From an uncultured Clostridia bacterium (GTDB lineage Bacteria > Bacillota > Clostridia > Oscillospirales > Acutalibacteraceae), in the NCBI GenBank assembly GCA_946002045.1, contig CAMFYM010000085.1, forward strand, positions 1 to 5,995: a stretch of 5,995 nucleotides of DNA. Reading direction: 5' to 3'. Numbering within the stretch: position 1 is the stretch's first letter; the number at the start of each line of letters is the position of its first letter. The translations under genes and the position numbers were made by a program. Of the stretch, positions 5,017 to 5,995 are shown piece after piece. The notes beneath the pieces were generated by a model. That model made no database searches and was not told the DNA's origin. It worked only from the letters and a program-made list of their open reading frames with translations.

Positions 5017-5995
5017 ATGGAAAATAATGTTCGTCCGGAGTCTATGGCAAGGATAAACAATCAAGAGCTTGCAGATGCTTTTATTGAGCAGCAGGTTGCA
5101 GAAATTCAGCAGCAGGTTGGCGATAAAAAGGTGTTGCTTGCACTTTCAGGTGGTGTTGATTCATCTGTTGTGGCAGCGCTTCTTATCAAAGCAATCGGTC
5201 AGCAGCTTGTTTGTGTTCATGTTAATCACGGTCTGCTTCGTAAGGGTGAGCCTGAGCAGGTTGTGGAGGTTTTCCGTAACCAAATGAATGCAAATTTGAT
5301 TTATGTTGACGCAGTTGACAGGTTTTTAGATAAGCTTGCAGGCGTTGAAGAGCCTGAGAAAAAGCGTAAAATCATCGGCGCAGAGTTTATCCGTGTGTTC
5401 GAGGAGGAGGCAAGAAAGCAGGAGGGTATCGAATTTCTTGCACAAGGTACAATTTATCCCGATATTATCGAGAGTGACGGAGTAAAGGCTCACCACAATG
5501 TTGGTGGTCTTCCTGAGGATTTACAATTTGAGCTTGTGGAGCCTCTTAAATTTCTCTATAAGGACGAGGTTAGAGTTGTCGGTAAGGCATTAGGCTTGCC
5601 TGACGGTATGGTTTATCGTCAGCCGTTCCCCGGTCCCGGTCTTGGCGTAAGGTGCCTGGGTGCTATCACAAGAGATAGACTTGAGTGTGTTCGTGAGTCA
5701 GATGCAATTCTTCGTGAGGAGTTTGCGAAAAACGGACTTGAGGGTAAGGTTTGGCAGTATTTCACAGCAGTGCCTGATTTTAAATCAGTTGGCGTAAAGA
5801 ACGGCAACCGTACATACGCATATCCTGTAATTATCCGTGCAGTCAACACCGTGGATGCAATGACTGCAACAGTGGAGGAAATTCCATACGACCTCCTTAA
5901 CCATATCACAAACCGTATCACAACAGAGGTTGAGGGCGTAAACCGTGTCCTCTACGACCTCACCCCCAAGCCCTCCGGCACAATCGAGTGGGAAT
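5017..5995 (+). CDS. guaA: GMP synthase ATP-pyrophosphatase subunit without glutaminase domain (stop codon cut by window edge)
   Basis: The frame gives 326 residues and stays open to the window end, where it reaches TIEWE, the usual C-terminus of GMP synthase. Only the stop codon should be missing; the last base, T, fits its first position. The protein starts with a short helix-like lead (MENNVRPESMARINNQELAD) just where a GATase linker would end. It has the P-loop SGGVDSS (44-50), GTIYPDIIES (144-153), the lid VKAHHN (156-161) running into a canonical VGGLPED, and RQPFPGPGLG (201-210) opening the dimerisation domain. It should adenylate XMP and form GMP with ammonia. The glutaminase must come from elsewhere or free ammonia is used, as in the archaeal two-subunit enzymes. 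No amidotransferase remnant lies in the 102 nt upstream, so the missing domain is not a local frameshift. It could be the organism's main GMP synthase or a paralogue with another substrate; the canonical motifs favour GMP synthase. Confidence 0.9.
   Translation, partial: MENNVRPESMARINNQELADAFIEQQVAEIQQQVGDKKVLLALSGGVDSSVVAALLIKAIGQQLVCVHVNHGLLRKGEPEQVVEVFRNQMNANLIYVDAVDRFLDKLAGVEEPEKKRKIIGAEFIRVFEEEARKQEGIEFLAQGTIYPDIIESDGVKAHHNVGGLPEDLQFELVEPLKFLYKDEVRVVGKALGLPDGMVYRQPFPGPGLGVRCLGAITRDRLECVRESDAILREEFAKNGLEGKVWQYFTAVPDFKSVGVKNGNRTYAYPVIIRAVNTVDAMTATVEEIPYDLLNHITNRITTEVEGVNRVLYDLTPKPSGTIEWE

Overview
The window looks like chromosomal DNA from a low-to-moderate GC Gram-positive anaerobe of the class Clostridia, probably a gut Oscillospiraceae/Ruminococcus/Eubacterium-type organism. 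This is inferred from the gene types: a UPF0371 (DUF1846) protein, a secreted subtilase carrying BspA-like leucine-rich repeats and a dockerin-like EF-hand, strong GGAG/AAGGAG ribosome binding sites, and good sigma-A type promoters. No species can be named from the sequence alone. The window has no mobile element, CRISPR array, tRNA or rRNA gene, and no gene-free stretch over 300 bases.

Layout. Positions 1-196 (minus) hold the first 65 codons of a UPF0371/DUF1846 protein that runs off the left edge. Positions 197-398 are intergenic but dense. They contain a minus-strand promoter (343-371), a compact folded RNA starting at about 337, and a hairpin plus T7 intrinsic terminator (230-270), which ends only 33 nt before the UPF0371 start codon. 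No second promoter is visible after the terminator, so this looks like an attenuated leader or an unrecognised small RNA. It is the best candidate here for something undescribed. Positions 399-3236 (minus) encode a 945-residue exported subtilisin-like protease of mosaic architecture. Positions 3237-3384 are a divergent promoter region.

Positions 3385-4914 (plus) encode a full-length glutamine-hydrolysing GMP synthase (GATase + ATP-pyrophosphatase + dimerisation domain). It ends at a triple stop followed by a textbook terminator (4926-4961). Positions 5017-5995 (plus) encode a second GMP synthase that lacks the glutaminase domain. Its coding sequence is complete through the family's C-terminal TIEWE; only the stop codon is cut by the window edge. 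Overlap of a promoter with the terminator suggests separate transcription of the two genes.

How the genes relate. The two GMP synthases carry out the same step (XMP to GMP, ATP-dependent). The GATase-less copy has the more canonical active-site motifs, while the full-length copy is the divergent one, so a division of labour or shared glutaminase is possible. The protease and the UPF0371 gene lie on the opposite strand and have no obvious functional link to GMP synthesis.
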